In this document: positions 12,216 to 27,877 of the stretch, one piece after another
How the letters are laid out: each line of letters opens with the position of its first letter
How positions within the stretch are numbered: the stretch's first letter is position 1
Source of the DNA: Magicicada septendecula
Taxonomy: Eukaryota > Arthropoda > Insecta > Hemiptera > Cicadidae
DNA: 64,000 nt
Direction: 5' to 3'
Assembly (NCBI GenBank): GCA_034769895.1
Contig: CM068372.1
Span: 371,771,258-371,835,257 of the forward strand
Translations under genes and position numbers: made by a program
Notes under the pieces: model-generated
Database searches by the model: none
Told to the model about the DNA's origin: nothing
The model's input: only the letters and a program-made list of their open reading frames with translations

Positions 12216-13789
12216 CGTTAACTTTTACACTAACTTGATATTACCTTCTTAAACCCCGCGATTGGAGCACCAAATGCAGTTCTAAATTTTATTGCTTATG
12301 ATCTCAGGGTTTTTATTGGTAATAATTTATATATTAGCAGTTATGCAATCAAATGTTATGAGACTCTAGTATTCAATATTTACTCGGAAGGTGTTGAAAA
12401 CTACTTCTAGTGATTAATTTCATAGGGTTTATCTTCAATAAACAAACAAGACGTGTTTATCTGTCTACCATTAAATTTTTTACGTTTAACGATTACTGTC
12501 ATTAGTATCATATTTCTATTCTGCGTAACATATGATTATCAATAATTATTTTAGTACATGATTTCTATCAATAAACAATTATGAAACTAATCTCTCAATA
12601 TCTCTTCATATCTCAGTATCTCTTAATATCTCAATATCTCTTATTATCTCAAAGTTCTTTTGAGTGTTATTAAAATATGGATTAATTCTTACACCTAATT
12701 ACTTATTTCATTACGACATACAATTTTAAATGGATTCATTTAAATATGAAATGTACTTAATTCTTTTTATATTCTGACACTTTGACTTTAAAATTTATAC
12801 GTAAGTTTTGAATGAGGACATTCTGTCTTATAAAATTCTCTACGTGAATTCTTTTAGAGTAACAGAAAGGTGATTTCGTAAATTAAATTAATACATAAAT
12901 TTTTTTACTCTTGGCACGTTATCCACAATCACGGCGCGTTGTCATGATGTGCTCTTCTTTTTGGTTCCTTAAAATCAGCATATGGAGATGTAGATGTTCC
13001 GTCGACTGCGTTGAACACAGGATCATTTGCGTGCATAACAATGTGACTCTTTCTTGTATTATTTGGCACATATACACTTTCATTATTTTACTCTTTCTAT
13101 TGATAACCGGTAATTCCCAATTTTAAATTTAGTGGAATTATTGTTTACTATTTACTTCGGTTACGTTCACTGATATCTCGTAACGATTTATTCCGTTTCA
13201 ATAGCTATATCGTTCGTGATACATGATAAGATTCGGTCTTTTGTTTTGATGAGTTATTAACTAATAAACTCCAGTTCTCACTTCACAGATTGTTATTCAT
13301 GATAATCTTACGTGATTTTAAGTAAAACTCTCCGAACTTTTAACATCGAATTTCCGTAACACTTAATCTCGACTCCACAAAGTTTAAGTTAGACTTCGTC
13401 TCGACTCGACTCTAGACTCTCGCAAACTTTCATACTTTCGTAAAATTAACAAAGTCTCTTTTAAAATAATACGCTACGAACTCCACCTCCGACTCTTTCG
13501 AAAATTTGTAAAGGACTCCTCGATCGCGTCTCAGTTGCTTGTATATATTTCCCCACTAGTTTTCTGATTTTCAATCTACCATTTTCTAATTGGTTCTTTT
13601 CTCCCTACACTTAGTAAATTCTGTTCCTAAGAACCACCTACTTCCAAAATGTCGTTTCTGATAGGATCCTCTGTTCCCACCTATTTCTTATTCTGGGTTC
13701 ATCCACCCTTTGCCATCGGTATGTCCGATTCCCATTATCGTAAATCTCTTTGGTATTGTTCTATGCCTTTTGACAGTGACATCCTTACC
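12216..13789. other. AT-rich, no gene seen
   Basis: Includes a short array of ATATCTCA/ATATCTCTT units at about 12585-12655 and a CTCGACT-rich patch near 13395-13430. No conserved frame. Confidence 0.4.
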
Positions 13790-14235
13790 TTCTGTCCAGC
13801 TTGCAGCTGCATCTGTTAATTAGTTCCACCCCTGCTGTAGTCTTTTCAAGATGTTATAGTCATAATTCTTTCCGGCGTTTTTCATGCCTCTTAGCAAGAC
13901 ACCACTTAAGTGTACTGGCGTGCACCTGCTTGTCGATTAGTTTAGTCCTCCCCGTTGCGTTCTTCCTGGAATATCTGGTAGTGCTTCTCTCTGGCGTTTT
14001 TCTATCCTTTTAGTAAAAGTACCCTTTGTTTCTTACTTTGTCCAGATGCGCATGTTACATAAGTTTCTCATGTGTGGCTTTCTTTGTATTTCTAATTGTA
14101 CTTCGTTCTGGCGATTGTTTGCCTTGCTTTCAGAACAATCCCTTAATTTCAACATACTTCTGGCTGCACATGTTAACTTTCTTCACACGCCTCTGTAGTC
14201 TTTCCTGGTAAATTTTCTCTCTGCCGAACATCTGC
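13790..14235. repeat. Degenerate tandem repeat, about 115-bp period, four units
   Basis: Units share the order CTTSTGKCCAG, CATSTGTTA, then a pyrimidine-rich stretch, TTCTSTCYGGCG and CCTTTTAG-like words near 13875, 13988, 14108 and 14220. Divergence between units is large. The several short plus-strand open frames here follow the T-rich repeat rather than a recognisable protein. Confidence 0.4.
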
Positions 14236-14429
14236 TTTTGTTTAGATTTATGATACTTATAGACATCTGTACGTCGACGTTGAAGGCTGTTACATCCATT
14301 GTATTATCACTTTTTATTGTTTCTCCCATACGTCAATGTCATTTCACACGCGTTAACATCAAGGGTGGTCCCTTTCTTTCTTTCAAAACAAAAATTATTT
14401 TTTTTTTTACGTTTTGGCGTTACAATTTT

Positions 14430-15153
14430 GATAAATAAAGTATCCTTAAAAGAAGGTCATAATAATCCACTGTAGAAAGGTAGATGAAATAAATGGAGGA
14501 GGGGGTAATTTTTTTAATAAATTAAAATGGTAGTTGATGAGGGAGGAGGTAAATTTTTATAAGTTTTATATGTGTACTACGTTATTGACAACAAAGAAGT
14601 AGTTTCTATGGAAACATTTCATTTCACTTTAACAAAATTCTATATTTTTCATTTTAATTTAAATTACGTATGAGTGAAAATATATCGTTCCTGCCAGGCA
14701 AGCATATCTCAATTATGTAATGTTTACTTTTCCAAAGTTTTATTATTGCGATTACCGCAATAGAAAGGGCGGCAGGACACACACACACACACAATTCGCG
14801 TTATTTCTGGCCTCAATCATGTTTATTTCCTTATTATATGTGTACTAACGTTATCGGCAACAAAGAAATAGATTGTTGTTAAAATTCTTTTCTGGGCTGT
14901 TTGGCCGTGGTCCAATGTTTTCTGAAAAACCAGACGTTTCGGCAGTGCCATCGACTGTCATCGTCAGTGAAAATCGAGTGCGCTAACGTATACTTTAGTA
15001 TACTTTGGTATACTTTAGTAACCACAGTACTGTGGTTAAGGCAAGCGAGAAGTAGAAAGAAGTAGTTTCTATGGAAATATTTCATTTCGAGGATGATTTT
15101 AAATATAAATTTTCGAACATGGAAGTCACGTATGGTTCTCCATACCGATATTT
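14430..15153 (+). repeat. R-family repeat, right three quarters
   Basis: Starts at GATAAATAAAGTATCC and includes GGAGGGGGTAATTTTT, a short CA microsatellite (14776-14792) inside an inserted segment, the GGGCTGTTTGGCCGTGG and CAGACGTTTCGGCAGTGCC core, and the terminus CATACCGATATTT. The same inserted segment with CA repeat recurs at about 21480-21660. Confidence 0.75.
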
Positions 15154-15482
15154 TTAAATTATCAAAAAAATTATGAAAACTTCGACTATTCTAATTTTTT
15201 GTTAGTAAAATAACAATTCTAAGGCAGACAATCATCATAAAAAAAACACTAAAAAGTTCTGAACTACCGTATTGCTTTTTGTTTTTTTTTTTAGTCAAAT
15301 TCATAATCATAATGTCTAAATGACAAATAATTTAGCCCTAACTTTTACGTCTATGTATGTTGGCTTAGATATCAACAGACTTATGTCTAAAACTTTTTAC
15401 AAATATTAGCGGTTCTCTAGTATACAGCACATTATCCTGACAACTGATCTCTTCAGGAACAAAGAGTGACATCGTTAGCCTC
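15154..15482. other. AT-rich, no gene seen
   Basis: No recognisable feature between the R copy and the large tandem duplication. Confidence 0.4.
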
Positions 15483-17451
15483 CCATGTACAAGACAAAGC
15501 AGAAAGAAAACTACCTCTTTACGCTCTTACAGGGAGGGGAATACTAATAAAGTTGAAGGTGCGCGAAAGGGGGTGAGAAAGGGAGGAATTTTTGTTACGA
15601 AATGACATCAGATGTGAGCGTATAACTAGGGTGGCGGGGAGAGGGAAGACGGAGCAGAGCATTTCTCGAAAGGCTTTCGGGATGGAATTCAGTTTGATTA
15701 AAATTGATGAAGTTCGTCGTCGCTGGCAGGAAGTTTAGATATGTTTCGGGATCGGTAAAAAGCATTTTTGAATGTTCTTAGAAATTGCACTTTTAGTGAT
15801 GAATACTTACAATGTTTCACTTACATATAACATAAACGGCGCCTGCGTTTCAATGACTGAAGTTCCTCGTACTCACGCGGAAAGCGACTTTATACAACGG
15901 AGGTATATATGCTCATCAAACGTCCGGCTATGGCCGGCTCTATAGAAGGCCGGAATATTCAGCGTGGCAACACTGAAACCAGCTGATATTTTGAGGCCGA
16001 CTAGACGATCTCTTAAATTTATATATTTCAATAATCAAATCGCGTAATTTTTAAGTGCTGGTTAACAGTATTTTATAATTCTTCACTTTTTTGCAAAATT
16101 AAAAGTTTATTATGTAAAATACTGTTATATTATTTAAGAAATATAATAATTAACTCATTCATATGATACGACTTCAATAATTCGAACAAAATTAATTCAT
16201 TTGGCATAACACTAATTCACTAATTTTTACAACTTAAACGTATAGTACTAAGTGCGTCCAGACCTATAATTTAGATTTAGCTATAAACAGTCAGCCTACT
16301 CATGATTTTAGTAATGCTATGAAATTAAATCAAAATATAACATGTTCACTTTAGCTACGTTATTACAGTATGCTTATAGGCCTCAGACGCAACGTTCCGG
16401 CCTTCTACTAGACCCGGCCGTGAAACGGCCAATCGAAACCTTGACAATTTAATACATTTTATAATGTCTACATCCCTAAATAGTGCGTATAATTATTGAT
16501 TGTACGTATCCACCGTACACACGTTTCACATATTGGGCCGTAAACTATCTGTAATATCTTCCTTTCAAAAGTTAAAAGATGTTTCTCATTTACTTTAGTG
16601 ATGGTCCGTGTTTCTGCTCCCTATGTAAAGACTGGTCTTACAGAGGGTGCATTTTGTCGATCTTGATATTAATCTACTTCTCGTCCTCTTTAACAGTCCA
16701 AAGTAGCGCCTGTTTGCTGCTGAGATTCGCAGTCGGCTCTCATTTTACTTCCATGTTCCATATGGAATGGAAGTATGGTCATGGCGAAAAAATCGTGTTC
16801 GAGATAAGGGCTGATTCTGATTGTACTACCCTCAAAACATGAAGAAAAGTCATTTTTCGAAAATTGTCTGTGTGTCTATCTGTCTGTGTGTCTGTGTGAC
16901 TGTGTGTAGATTTTTTATATGGCAAACGATAAGAGCCGCAAATTCAAACAAAATCAAAAAATGTTTCGCATACAGCCCTGAATTGTAGAGTACTCAAGAC
17001 CTATTGTTTTTGGTGAAGATCGGTTAAGGGAAAGGGGTAGGTTACCTGCAACATTTTATGTTTTAACAAGGGTAATTTTTTTACGAACGATAACTGCCGT
17101 AAATTCAAACAGAATCAAATAATGTTTTTCACACCTCCCTGAATTATAGAGAACTCAAGGTCTTTTGATTTTGGTGAACATCGGTTAACAGAAAGGGGTA
17201 GTTTACCTGCAACATTTTATGTTTTAACAAGGGTAATTTTTCTTATGACGAATGGTACCTGCCGCACATTCAAAAAGAATCAAATAATTTTTTGCATACG
17301 TTCCTGAATTGTTAAGTACTCAAGGTCTGTTGATTTTGGTGGAGATCGGTTAAGGGAAAGGGGTAGTTTACCCGCAACACTTTATGTTTTAACAACGGTA
17401 ATTTTTGCTATGACGAACGATAATAGCCGCAAATTCAAACAGAATCAAATA
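15483..17451. repeat. Tandem duplication, first copy
   Basis: This block is repeated at 17535-19503 with an offset of exactly 2,052 bp. On reading I noted only three substitutions (for example 15757 versus 17809). It contains unique-looking sequence, a MITE-like unit (15923-16430) and R-family sequence from 16741. The 83 bp at 17452-17534 separate the copies and belong to R. Unequal exchange, or an assembly duplication, could explain it. Confidence 0.9.
15923..16430. mobile_element. MITE-like unit with GGCCGG-rich inverted ends
   Basis: The left end CCGGCTATGGCCGG-n-AGAAGGCCGGAA and the complement of the right end GGCCG-n-ACGGCCGGGTC-n-AGAAGGCCGGAA pair imperfectly over about 34 bp. A similar right end lies at 27516-27575 (GACGCAACGTTGCC then TTCCGGCC and CTAGACCCGG). 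It recurs inside the second tandem copy at 17975-18482. Superfamily unknown; no target duplication recognised. Confidence 0.45.
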
Positions 17452-17534
17452 GATTTTGCACACAGCCCTGAATTGTAAAGTACTGAAGACTTGTTGTTTT
17501 TGGTGAAGATCGGTTAAGGGAAAGGGGTGGTTTA
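16741..17534 (+). repeat. R-family repeats, repeated left parts
   Basis: Starts CATTTTACTTCCATGTTCC. After the left terminus the segment GATCGGTTAAGGGAAAGGGG-n-AACATTTTATG recurs several times at about 120-bp spacing (near 17020, 17170, 17350 and 17510), so this is an internally tandem array of the R left half. Confidence 0.8.
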
Positions 17535-19503
17535 CCATGTACAAGACAAAGCAGAAAGAAAACTACCTCTTTACGCTCTTACAGGGAGGGGAATACTAAT
17601 AAAGTTGAAGGTGCGCGAAAGGGGGTGAGAAAGGGAGGAATTTTTGTTACGAAATGACATCAGATGTGAGCGTATAACTAGGGTGGCGGGGAGAGGGAAG
17701 ACGGAGCAGAGCATTTCTCGAAAGGCTTTCGGGATGGAATTCAGTTTGATTAAAATTGATGAAGTTCGTCGTCGCTGGCAGGAAGTTTAGATATGTTTCG
17801 GGATCGGTGAAAAGCATTTTTGAATGTTCTTAGAAATTGCACTTTTAGTGATGAATACTTACAATGTTTCACTTACATATAACATAAACGGCGCCTGCGT
17901 TTCAATGACTGAAGTTCCTCGTACTCACGCGGAAAGCGACTTTATACAACGGAGGTATATATGCTCATCAAACGTCCGGCTATGGCCGGCTCTATAGAAG
18001 GCCGGAATATTCAGCGTGGCAACACTGAAACCAGCTGATATTTTGAGGCCGACTAGACGATCTCTTAAATTTATATATTTCAATAATCAAATCGCGTAAT
18101 TTTTAAGTGCTGGTTAACAGTATTTTATAATTCTTCACTTTTTTGCAAAATTAAAAGTTTATTATGTAAAATACTGTTATATTATTTAAGAAATATAATA
18201 ATTAACTCATTCATATGATACGACTTCAATAATTCGAACAAAATTAATTCATTTGGCATAACACTAATTCACTAATTTTTACAACTTAAACGTATAGTAC
18301 TAAGTGCGTCCAGACCTATAATTTAGATTTAGCTATAAATAGTCAGCCTACTCATGATTTTAGTAATGCTATGAAATTAAATCAAAATATAACATGTTCA
18401 CTTTAGCTACGTTATTACAGTATGCTTATAGGCCTCAGACGCAACGTTCCGGCCTTCTACTAGACCCGGCCGTGAAACGGCCAATCGAAACCTTGACAAT
18501 TTAATACATTTTATAATGTCTACATCCCTAAATAGTGCGTATAATTATTGATTGTACGTATCCGCCGTACACACGTTTCACATATTGGGCCGTAAACTAT
18601 CTGTAATATCTTCCTTTCAAAAGTTAAAAGATGTTTCTCATTTACTTTAGTGATGGTCCGTGTTTCTGCTCCCTATGTAAAGACTGGTCTTACAGAGGGT
18701 GCATTTTGTCGATCTTGATATTAATCTACTTCTCGTCCTCTTTAACAGTCCAAAGTAGCGCCTGTTTGCTGCTGAGATTCGCAGTCGGCTCTCATTTTAC
18801 TTCCATGTTCCATATGGAATGGAAGTATGGTCATGGCGAAAAAATCGTGTTCGAGATAAGGGCTGATTCTGATTGTACTACCCTCAAAACATGAAGAAAA
18901 GTCATTTTTCGAAAATTGTCTGTGTGTCTATCTGTCTGTGTGTCTGTGTGACTGTGTGTAGATTTTTTATATGGCAAACGATAAGAGCCGCAAATTCAAA
19001 CAAAATCAAAAAATGTTTCGCATACAGCCCTGAATTGTAGAGTACTCAAGACCTATTGTTTTTGGTGAAGATCGGTTAAGGGAAAGGGGTAGGTTACCTG
19101 CAACATTTTATGTTTTAACAAGGGTAATTTTTTTACGAACGATAACTGCCGTAAATTCAAACAGAATCAAATAATGTTTTTCACACCTCCCTGAATTATA
19201 GAGAACTCAAGGTCTTTTGATTTTGGTGAACATCGGTTAACAGAAAGGGGTAGTTTACCTGCAACATTTTATGTTTTAACAAGGGTAATTTTTCTTATGA
19301 CGAATGGTACCTGCCGCACATTCAAAAAGAATCAAATAATTTTTTGCATACGTTCCTGAATTGTTAAGTACTCAAGGTCTGTTGATTTTGGTGGAGATCG
19401 GTTAAGGGAAAGGGGTAGTTTACCCGCAACACTTTATGTTTTAACAACGGTAATTTTTGCTATGACGAACGATAATAGCCGCAAATTCAAACAGAATCAA
19501 ATA
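17535..19503. repeat. Tandem duplication, second copy
   Basis: Near-identical to 15483-17451. Homology begins at CCATGTACAAG and ends at CAGAATCAAATA, both inside or beside R sequence. The 87-codon open frames at 16579-16842 and 18631-18894 are identical only because of this duplication. Confidence 0.9.
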
Positions 19504-20060
19504 TTTTTGTGTGTACGTTCCTGAATTGTAGAAAACTCAAGGTTATGGGGAAAGGGTAATTTACCTTCAACATTTTATGTTGTAGCAAGAGTAAAGTACT
19601 TAATTTTGATAAATAAAGTATCCTGATAAGAAGATTATAATAATCCACTGTAGAAACGTCGATGGAATATCTATAAATGAAGAGGCTAGTTGAAGGGGGT
19701 GGGGGTAATTTTCTATAAATGAAAATGATAGTTGAAGTGGGAGGGGATAATTTTTATTTATATGTCATGTGTACTACGTTATCCACAATAAAGAAGTAGT
19801 TTGTTGTTAAAATTCCTTCCCGGGCTGTTTGGCCGTGGTCCAATGTTTTGTACAAAACCAGACGTTTATGCAGTGCTATAGACTGTAGAGTGAAAATCGA
19901 GTGCGCTAACGTGAGGTGGTATACGTTAGTGACCACAGTACTGTGGTTACGGCTGAAGAAAGAAGTTAGTTTCTATCGAAATATTTCATTTTGAAAATGG
20001 TTTTAAATATAAATCTTAGAACATGGAAGTCATGTTATGGTTCTCCATACCGATTTTTTA
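18793..20060 (+). repeat. R-family repeats, left array plus complete right end
   Basis: Same internally repeated left half as at 16741. It then continues through the GGGCTGTTTGGCCGTGG core to the terminus CTCCATACCGAT at about 20057. Confidence 0.8.
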
Positions 20061-20061
20061 C

Positions 20062-21660
<1,599 letters not shown>

Positions 21661-22260
21661 AATCATGTTTATTTCCTTATGTTTGCACGCTTTTTAAATG
21701 AAAAGTGCCGAAACCCACACCAACACAACGCGTGCAAGCCGAAAAGGTGGACAGCGATTTTCGTCCTGTGGATCGCTGGGCAGTGTTGTTGTATTAAAGC
21801 AATTAATACAATCTATGTACTTATTTCTATTATGATATGAGAATTATAAACTAATATGTGCATGTATGTGTGTATGAAAAATATATAAATATTTTTCTCC
21901 TTTGGAAAATTGTTTGCCCCTCCTTCAAAATATTTTGACCTCCCTGATAGCTAGTTATTTACTAGCCTGTGTGGAATATAGCGTTATGACATGCATCAGA
22001 ATGGTGGGTGTTAAACAGGAGACACAAACGTATTAAGGAAGAAATGTTTTGCTGAGAAATTACAATTATACGGGTGAACAGAATAGTCGTTCACGAAATC
22101 AGGAGACAAATGGAAAGAAAGAAATCAAGACTCGATTTTAAAAAAGAAAAATGACTAGTATAGTATTAACATGAAAGATTTTGATAACACTATAGACATC
22201 CCTGGGCCCCTCGCAGCGAGAGTCCAATTTCATTACAGGAATCAGATCGCAGCTACCTTT
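21661..22260. other. No gene seen
   Basis: AT-rich with no conserved frame. Confidence 0.35.
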
Positions 22261-22339
22261 AGTTAGCTCTTCGTTCGACCTACAGACATTTTATCCAAAT
22301 GTCTTGGAACATGGAAGTCATGTATGGTGTAGCCATTAA

Positions 22340-22800
22340 TATAAATTCCAGGTCTATTATTATAATTTTTATCAGTTGTCGTATACTTAGTCTTATTTAC
22401 ATTTATAAGTAGGACTAAACCAATTGTCTTTGCGCTACGTTCCAAGGTGAAGAATGCCTCAGTCAACGAGCCATGACACCAATATCAACTGCGATTACCG
22501 ATAACTGAACCGACTTTGTCAGTTTTATTTTCGTCCTTTTTAGACCGGAGTCTCTTATGAACACTTTCAAGTGCTACGATGAGCGGGAAGAAGGAATATC
22601 AATCGCCATGTCTCAAACCAGTATTATAGTCGAAGGAATCACTGAGGTCAGTCTCAACTTTAACTCTGCCTTGCACTTCCCTCGTTGTCATTCTCAGCAG
22701 GCAGATCGGTTTTAAGGGAATAAGCGGTGGGTGTTGATATTAAATTCATTGACTTTTTCCAGGATCTGTCGTGATGTGGATCTATAGAAGATTTTCCTTT
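22340..22800 (-). pseudogene. LINE reverse-transcriptase fragment
   Basis: Minus-strand frames read TREVQGRVKVETDLSDSF then DYNTGLRHGD, the RT motif with the GLRQGD box. Nearer 22440 another reads LTEAFFTLERSAKTIGLVL then LINVNKTKY, the segment after the catalytic YADD box. The pieces lie in the right order for one LINE copy but with stops and shifts. A small R-terminus fragment (CATGGAAGTCATGTATGG) sits at 22311-22328. Confidence 0.7.
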
Positions 22801-23219
22801 TCTGAATCCACATGGTGGTGGTGGGGGGGGGGGGCAAGTTATTTTTCAACTCATGGGAACAGTCTCATACAACTCGTGGTAGAAAATATTTTGTAGGCAA
22901 TAGTAAGTAGATTAATACCTTTATAATTATGACACTCTAGAGGATCAGCCTATTTGTATAGTCGCCAAAGTTCCATTCTCTAGATGTTCTTTTTTCAATG
23001 CAGGTCAATGTAATGTAATTTTTCTATTAAGTTAATCCGCCCACTTTTAAAAAGTTTTGTATACACGGTGACTTGTTATTTCTCAGTTTGTCTATTGCTG
23101 CCTCATCCGAAGGTTCTGCTTTGCTATTATTTCCATATGTTATAAGTAGTCGTCTCCTTATTTCCTCCTGCTAACATCCCGTTTTTAATTACAAAAGCAC
23201 ATTATTTAATATGAAAACG
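22801..23219. other. No clear gene
   Basis: A G run at 22822-22833. Minus-strand frames may continue the LINE upstream, but I could not support any motif. Confidence 0.3.
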
Positions 23220-23535
23220 ATATCGATAATAAAGTAAACAGATACCAGACGATGTGTGGCACAATTCATAAGACTCTGGTAAAGAAAGTACGAAAAGATA
23301 CGGAATTAAAATTTTATAAAGTAATGGCGGCACCAGTACGGGAGTGGATCGTGGCCCACTCGCCCAAAATCAGAAGAAACAAATTTAAGCTGCTGAAATT
23401 AAATTTAAATCTTAAGGAGAATTAAAGGATGCACCCTAAGAGATCACATAAAAAATGCAGACGTAGGGCGAGAGCTGAATATATTAACTCGACCATGAAA
23501 ACGGTGACTGTGAAGACGGAACAGGCTGCAAGCTT
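23220..23535 (+). pseudogene. LINE ORF2 C-terminal fragment
   Basis: Plus-strand frames read CGTIHKTLVKKVRKD then TELKFYKVMAAPV, followed further on by IKGCTLRDHIKNADVGRELN. These are the familiar TIRRTL, KxFYKxMAxPxLLYGSE and GCTxRDxIRNxxIRxELxI blocks of insect LINEs. The YGSE part is degraded. The fragment abuts a GGA/GAA microsatellite. Confidence 0.7.
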
Positions 23536-23537
23536 AA

Positions 23538-23798
23538 TCTGTGAAGAAGAAGAAGAAGGAGAAGGAGGAGGAGGAGGAGGAGGAGGAGGAGGAGGAGGAG
23601 GAGGAGGAGGAGGAGGAGGAGGAGGAGGAGAAGAAGGAGAAGAAGGAGAAGAAGGAGAAGAAGAAGAAGAAGAAGAAGAAGAAGAAGAAGGAGAAGAAGA
23701 AGAAGAAGAAGAAGAAGAAGAAGAAGGAGAAGAAGAAGAAGAAGAAGAAGAAGAAGAAGAAGAAGAAGAAGAAGAAGAAGAAGAAGAAGAAGAAGAGG
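23538..23798. repeat. (GGA)n/(GAA)n microsatellite
   Basis: About 260 bp of purine-only trinucleotide repeat. Open frames across it encode only poly-Glu, poly-Lys or poly-Leu and are artefacts. Confidence 0.95.
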
Positions 23799-25130
<1,332 letters not shown>

Positions 25131-25222
25131 ATTACTTGCCAAGCTGTTAGGCCGTGGTCTATAGTTTATGTTGACAGACTTTCCGCCTCACCATCGGAAG
25201 CCATCATCAGTTGTAATTACAA
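25131..25222 (-). repeat. R-core-related segment with hammerhead-like core
   Basis: On the minus strand CTGATGATGGCTTCC is followed by GAGGCGGAAAGTCTG and then GACCACGGCCTAACAGC, the same word order as the R core but diverged. R termini are absent, so this is either an older R relative or a separate family sharing the motif. Confidence 0.5.
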
Positions 25223-25359
25223 TTGTAATCACGTTTTGTTCCTCAGCCAAATTGGTTTAAATCTGAGGAAAACGGCAAACAATGTAGAGTGTCTGATTAG
25301 GTGTTGTCTATTCAAGAATTTGATTCCATCCTTACTTTTGCAGTAACAGGCATACTTTT

Positions 25360-25690
25360 TCTCAATGGAAGACATTCAACCATCGTTTACGGGGCCTTCC
25401 CACACTTCTCTTCCCCATTGGATGATAGTCAAGGGCTATTCTTGCAAATCTAGTTGGATCCATTCTCTCTACGTGTAACCAACACTACGTTTTGTACCGG
25501 GAGATTTTCTCATTTAAGCTTTCAGCTATGCCTAGCTCCATTTTAATATGATCATTTCTGATAAGATGTCTCCTGGTACAACCCTTTGTAGCCCTCAAGA
25601 ACCTCATTTCCGCTCCTTGTATTCTAGATATATCTTTGGCTTTCTAATCCAAGTCTCACTACCATAGAGTAGTTAGAATAATAGTAACAT
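25360..25690 (-). pseudogene. LINE ORF2 C-terminal end
   Basis: Minus-strand translation gives LLYGSETWIRKPK, then QGAEMRFLRATKGCTRRHL and IRNDHIKMELGIAESLNEKI, then HVERMDPTRFARIALDYHP and GKRSVGRPRKRW. These are the ordered C-terminal blocks of an insect non-LTR element. At least one shift (after IRKPK) and one stop (before the HVERMD block) show decay. Same broad family as 23220-23535 but opposite orientation. Confidence 0.8.
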
Positions 25691-26207
25691 ATAGAAATGT
25701 GTCATTTTCTTAAGCTGTTATACTACATAGTTAAAACAGAATTAAAATAGAAGTTGTGCAACAGACTCTGTAGACAAATAATAAGCGTTGAATTGTACAA
25801 GTAAGGGAGGTTATGGTAAAAAATGTTTGAATAACCAATGTTGTACACATAGAGTACCAAATAAAACAAAATAATAAAAAGTAGTAATTATTATAATATA
25901 TATCCAATTGTAAAACATATCATGAAGAATCAGAACTTTCATATACGTGGTGTTATACTTCTTGTGTGGTATATAATATTTTTCTGAAGATGACAGCAAA
26001 ACACTGTAGAAACAGTGTGAAACAAATTATATAAAATATATATTCTTCTCAATATTATTTATTTAAAATAAATGTAGGTTTTTGATTGCAGTAACTGTTG
26101 AAGTTTCTTGTAGCAATTTATATTTTATATTATACAGATGAAGACTGTTTCAGCGAAACATGCGTTATATCTCGCGCTAATCTATTATTATTATATACTG
26201 ACCTATA
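25691..26207. other. AT-rich, no gene seen
   Basis: No conserved frame. Pairs such as AAACACTGTAGAAACAGTGTG (25998-26018 region) form small palindromes. Confidence 0.35.
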
Positions 26208-26220
26208 TATAACATATATG

Positions 26221-26411
26221 GGGTGCACTCAGCCGGCTCGAGAGGCAAAATTGAGTAGCCTCTGAGATAACAGCGGCGCCTCCTGGTTGTGAATACCGCA
26301 ACTAGCTGTTGACGACGCGTTCCAATACTAAGCCGTAAACACAAAAGGCGTGCGGTACGTCTTGGCCCTTTTCGGACTGTTGAGCAGAGGTTTATTTTTA
26401 TTTTTTTTACG
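26221..26411 (+). mobile_element. SINE with 13-bp target duplications
   Basis: The insert starts GGGTGCACTCAGCC, a 5' end known from a widespread arthropod SINE group (GTGCACTCAGCC, then a GAG-AGC-ACT block, then AGCGGC). It ends in a T-rich tail. It is flanked by perfect 13-bp duplications TATAACATATATG at 26208-26220 and 26412-26424. At about 190 bp it has a plausible length. The family assignment comes from the 5' wording only. Confidence 0.7.
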
Positions 26412-26424
26412 TATAACATATATG

Positions 26425-27844
26425 TTGTTTCAAATACTTCTGCGAGTATAGCTTATTAAATTATATTTTTTTTTTTAACTTTATAATATTTGTAAGGTAA
26501 AAATACAACAATATAATTTAATAATCTAATACTTGCTGAAGGATTTATTATTTGAAACAACATAATTACTAATAAAAAAGCTGCAAGAAATATGAAGAGT
26601 CACCTACAAAATAAAGGATTACATATATAATACGTTTATCATTATTAAGCAATACAGTAAATTCTCGATAACTCGATTCTCACGGGAAAGAAAATTAACT
26701 CGAATTACGGCTATTTCAATAAGTTTTATTACACTATGCTTATACGTCTACTTAAAATTATTCATCCTTTACTTTTTAGATGATGAAAACAACTTTCAGA
26801 CAATAATAACAATAAATGAAAAATCAATGCTGCACTTTTTAGTATATGTATCATGTATTCTATTTTTAAAACTGTTGGGTACTACAACTACTTTGTAGTA
26901 ACAAAGTAGTTGGGCTTTAAAACTATTTTGGGTACCGAAGTGACATTCAGAATGTCTTAGAACACCATTTAATTATAAGAGTTGTGTTTCATAAACACTG
27001 ATTACTGTCAGCAAAACCAGAAGTCGAAAATTTAGTTAGAATAAAATATATACTTTACACATAAGTTCATAAAATCTTCGGATTTATAATTACTTTTACA
27101 ACCATGACCACAACACTAAACGAATTGTGTAGGCTACAATTTATTATTTCTGTCGACTAACGTTTTGTTATAAATTAATTTCGGAAGTTCACTGTAAGTT
27201 AAAAATTCTAAGCACATATCCTAGTTAAGCTTTATAAACATAACGCAATGCAAATTTTAGTTTAGGTTATGTTTCAATAAATACGTGGGTTGATCAACAC
27301 GTGTTTGAAATCAACTTAAAAATATACACACACACAACAAACACTAATAACACTGTAGTATTATGAACTATAACATTAGTTATAGAGCACTACGTACTGC
27401 ACTACAAAAAACAGTCACTAACAACAAACTGTAAAAACACCTTTGTAAATTTTACTACAAAGTTAACCGCTCACACGATACAGATCACACTCCACTCAAC
27501 TGACGCTTCGGCTTCAGACGCAACGTTGCCACGTTTCTACTTTCCGGCCTGACACTAGACCCGGCTATGGTAATAGAGGTAAATTATTATAAAAAATTTA
27601 GCCACAAAATGACTTCGAGATATAGTCCTAGTTTTACGAGTTACAAGGTTTTTCTCAATGGAACAGGAACATATCGACTTGTCGAGGATCCAGTGATCGA
27701 ATCGATAGTCTACTGTATTTTATTGTTATTACCGTAGAATGTTTTATTAACTGTGTATAACACATAGCATATGATATGTATATATAAATATGTTCCGTAT
27801 TTAATTGTTTTGTTGTAGAGTGAGAGGGAGAGAAGGAAAGAACG

Positions 27845-27845
<1 letters not shown>
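26425..27845. other. AT-rich, no gene; MITE end near 27.5 kb
   Basis: No conserved frame. 27516-27575 repeats the right end of the GGCCGG-ended MITE seen at 16388-16430. Confidence 0.4.

Positions 27846-27877
<32 letters not shown>
27846..27877. repeat. (CA)n microsatellite
   Basis: About 16 CA units. Confidence 0.9.

Noticed and set aside
16579-16842. Conserved 87-codon gene present twice
   Set aside because: The second identical frame (18631-18894) exists only because the whole 2 kb is tandemly duplicated; the end of the frame is R repeat.
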